From Nitrososphaerota archaeon (GTDB lineage: Archaea; Thermoproteota; Nitrososphaeria; Nitrososphaerales; CADDZS01), in the NCBI GenBank assembly GCA_027314685.1, contig DAHVAI010000310.1:1-6419 (forward strand): a stretch of DNA of 6,419 nucleotides, written 5' to 3'. Positions 6,040-6,419 of the stretch are shown here, piece after piece (position 1 is the stretch's first letter; each line of letters opens with the position of its first letter). The notes beneath the pieces were generated by a model. That model made no database searches and was not told the DNA's origin. It saw only the letters and a program-made list of their open reading frames with translations. A program made the translations under genes and the position numbers.

Positions 6040-6419
6040 AATGCTCAGATTCTGACAAATTCGCTATTACTTTATAAAGGATGTATCTGTCAATTCCTCT
6101 GAAATATGGACTTGAGACGAGTTCTCAAAATACATAGGCGGCTCAATTGGTCCCATCCAACAAATCTGCTCTTTCGTATTTGGTGGTCTACAAGGTGCAT
6201 CCTCACGCTGACCTGACAGAGGTGTAGCTTACGCTGAGTTCTTGTGAGTTGTTACCGTGGCCTGAAACGAATTCTCGTAGATACTCAAGAGGTTCTATTG
6301 TTGAAAAAAGTAATCTCAGAATTAGAGAGGTTTATGACTATCGAGTAGAGGAAATTTCGGATCATGCTTTGCAGGAGGTTGTGTCTATTCTCTTTCTACT
6401 ATGTCGTATTTCAAAGCAA
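5990..6419. other. 430 bases without an intact gene
   Basis: No complete frame of useful length exists on either strand. It appears more A/T-rich than the genes to the left. The frame starting at 5991 has only three stops up to the window end (TAA 6075, TAG 6135, TAG 6225) and is open from 6228 to the right edge with a plausible peptide ending VVSILFLLCRIS. A second frame is open from 6238 to 6345 (CYRGLKRILVDTQEV). I recognise no family in either. This could be an eroded gene with frameshifts and stops, or a spacer followed by the beginning of a gene outside the window. Confidence 0.4.
6071..6078 (+). promoter_or_regulatory. Archaeal-type TATA box
   Basis: TTTATAAA is a close match to an archaeal A/T box. 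Transcription would begin near 6100. The first ATG beyond it, at 6106, opens a 36-codon frame (MDLRRVLKIH..., stop TGA 6214) with no recognisable family. The box may drive a gene beyond the window, a small RNA, or nothing. Confidence 0.3.

Overview
The window looks like part of a surface-glycan (polysaccharide or protein-glycan) biosynthesis locus, most likely from an archaeon. The archaeal reading rests on three weak signs: A/T boxes of the TTTATAAA/TTGATAAA type, one of them placed for a leaderless start; frequent AGG/AGA and ATA codons mixed with GGAGG-type ribosome binding sites; and GTG/TTG starts. A Thermoplasmata-type methanogen would fit, but this is a guess. Mixed strands, an insertion-sequence relic, two broken genes and a decayed right end mark it as accessory, rearranging DNA.

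Left part (1-2640, + strand): three genes in a row. A family 2 glycosyltransferase (GT2) enters from outside the window. It is coupled by an ATGA overlap to a radical SAM protein with a cysteine-rich N-terminal SPASM/twitch-like module, and a second GT2 follows. The radical SAM gene ends in TAG. If that TAG were read through, the frame would run 18 codons further and end in another exact ATGA overlap with the next gene.

Middle (2648-4213, - strand): one convergent gene encodes an unusual fusion. Its N-terminal half is a short UDP-glucose/GDP-mannose dehydrogenase-type enzyme that keeps its catalytic residues but lacks the usual C-terminal nucleotide-sugar domain. Its C-terminal half is a GT2. 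One polypeptide could therefore make a sugar-uronate donor and also transfer a sugar.

Broken region (4214-5058): a divergent intergenic region carries a likely leaderless promoter on the - strand and a strong ribosome binding site on the + strand. The + strand start (4300) leads into a stub that stops at an IS3-family relic (about 4392-4785). The relic holds one candidate terminal repeat and the C-terminal third of the transposase, in the opposite orientation. Immediately after it, the C-terminal half of a TylF/MycF-like methyltransferase resumes on the + strand. The simplest reading is that an insertion followed by a deletion destroyed this methyltransferase gene.

Right part (5111-6419): an intact FkbM-family methyltransferase gene ends in an ATGA overlap with a reading frame that dies after 17 codons. 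The last 430 bases hold no intact gene, only short open stretches in several frames and one good A/T box. Together the intact genes would supply an activated sugar acid, sugar transfers, a radical-based modification and O-methylation of a glycan.
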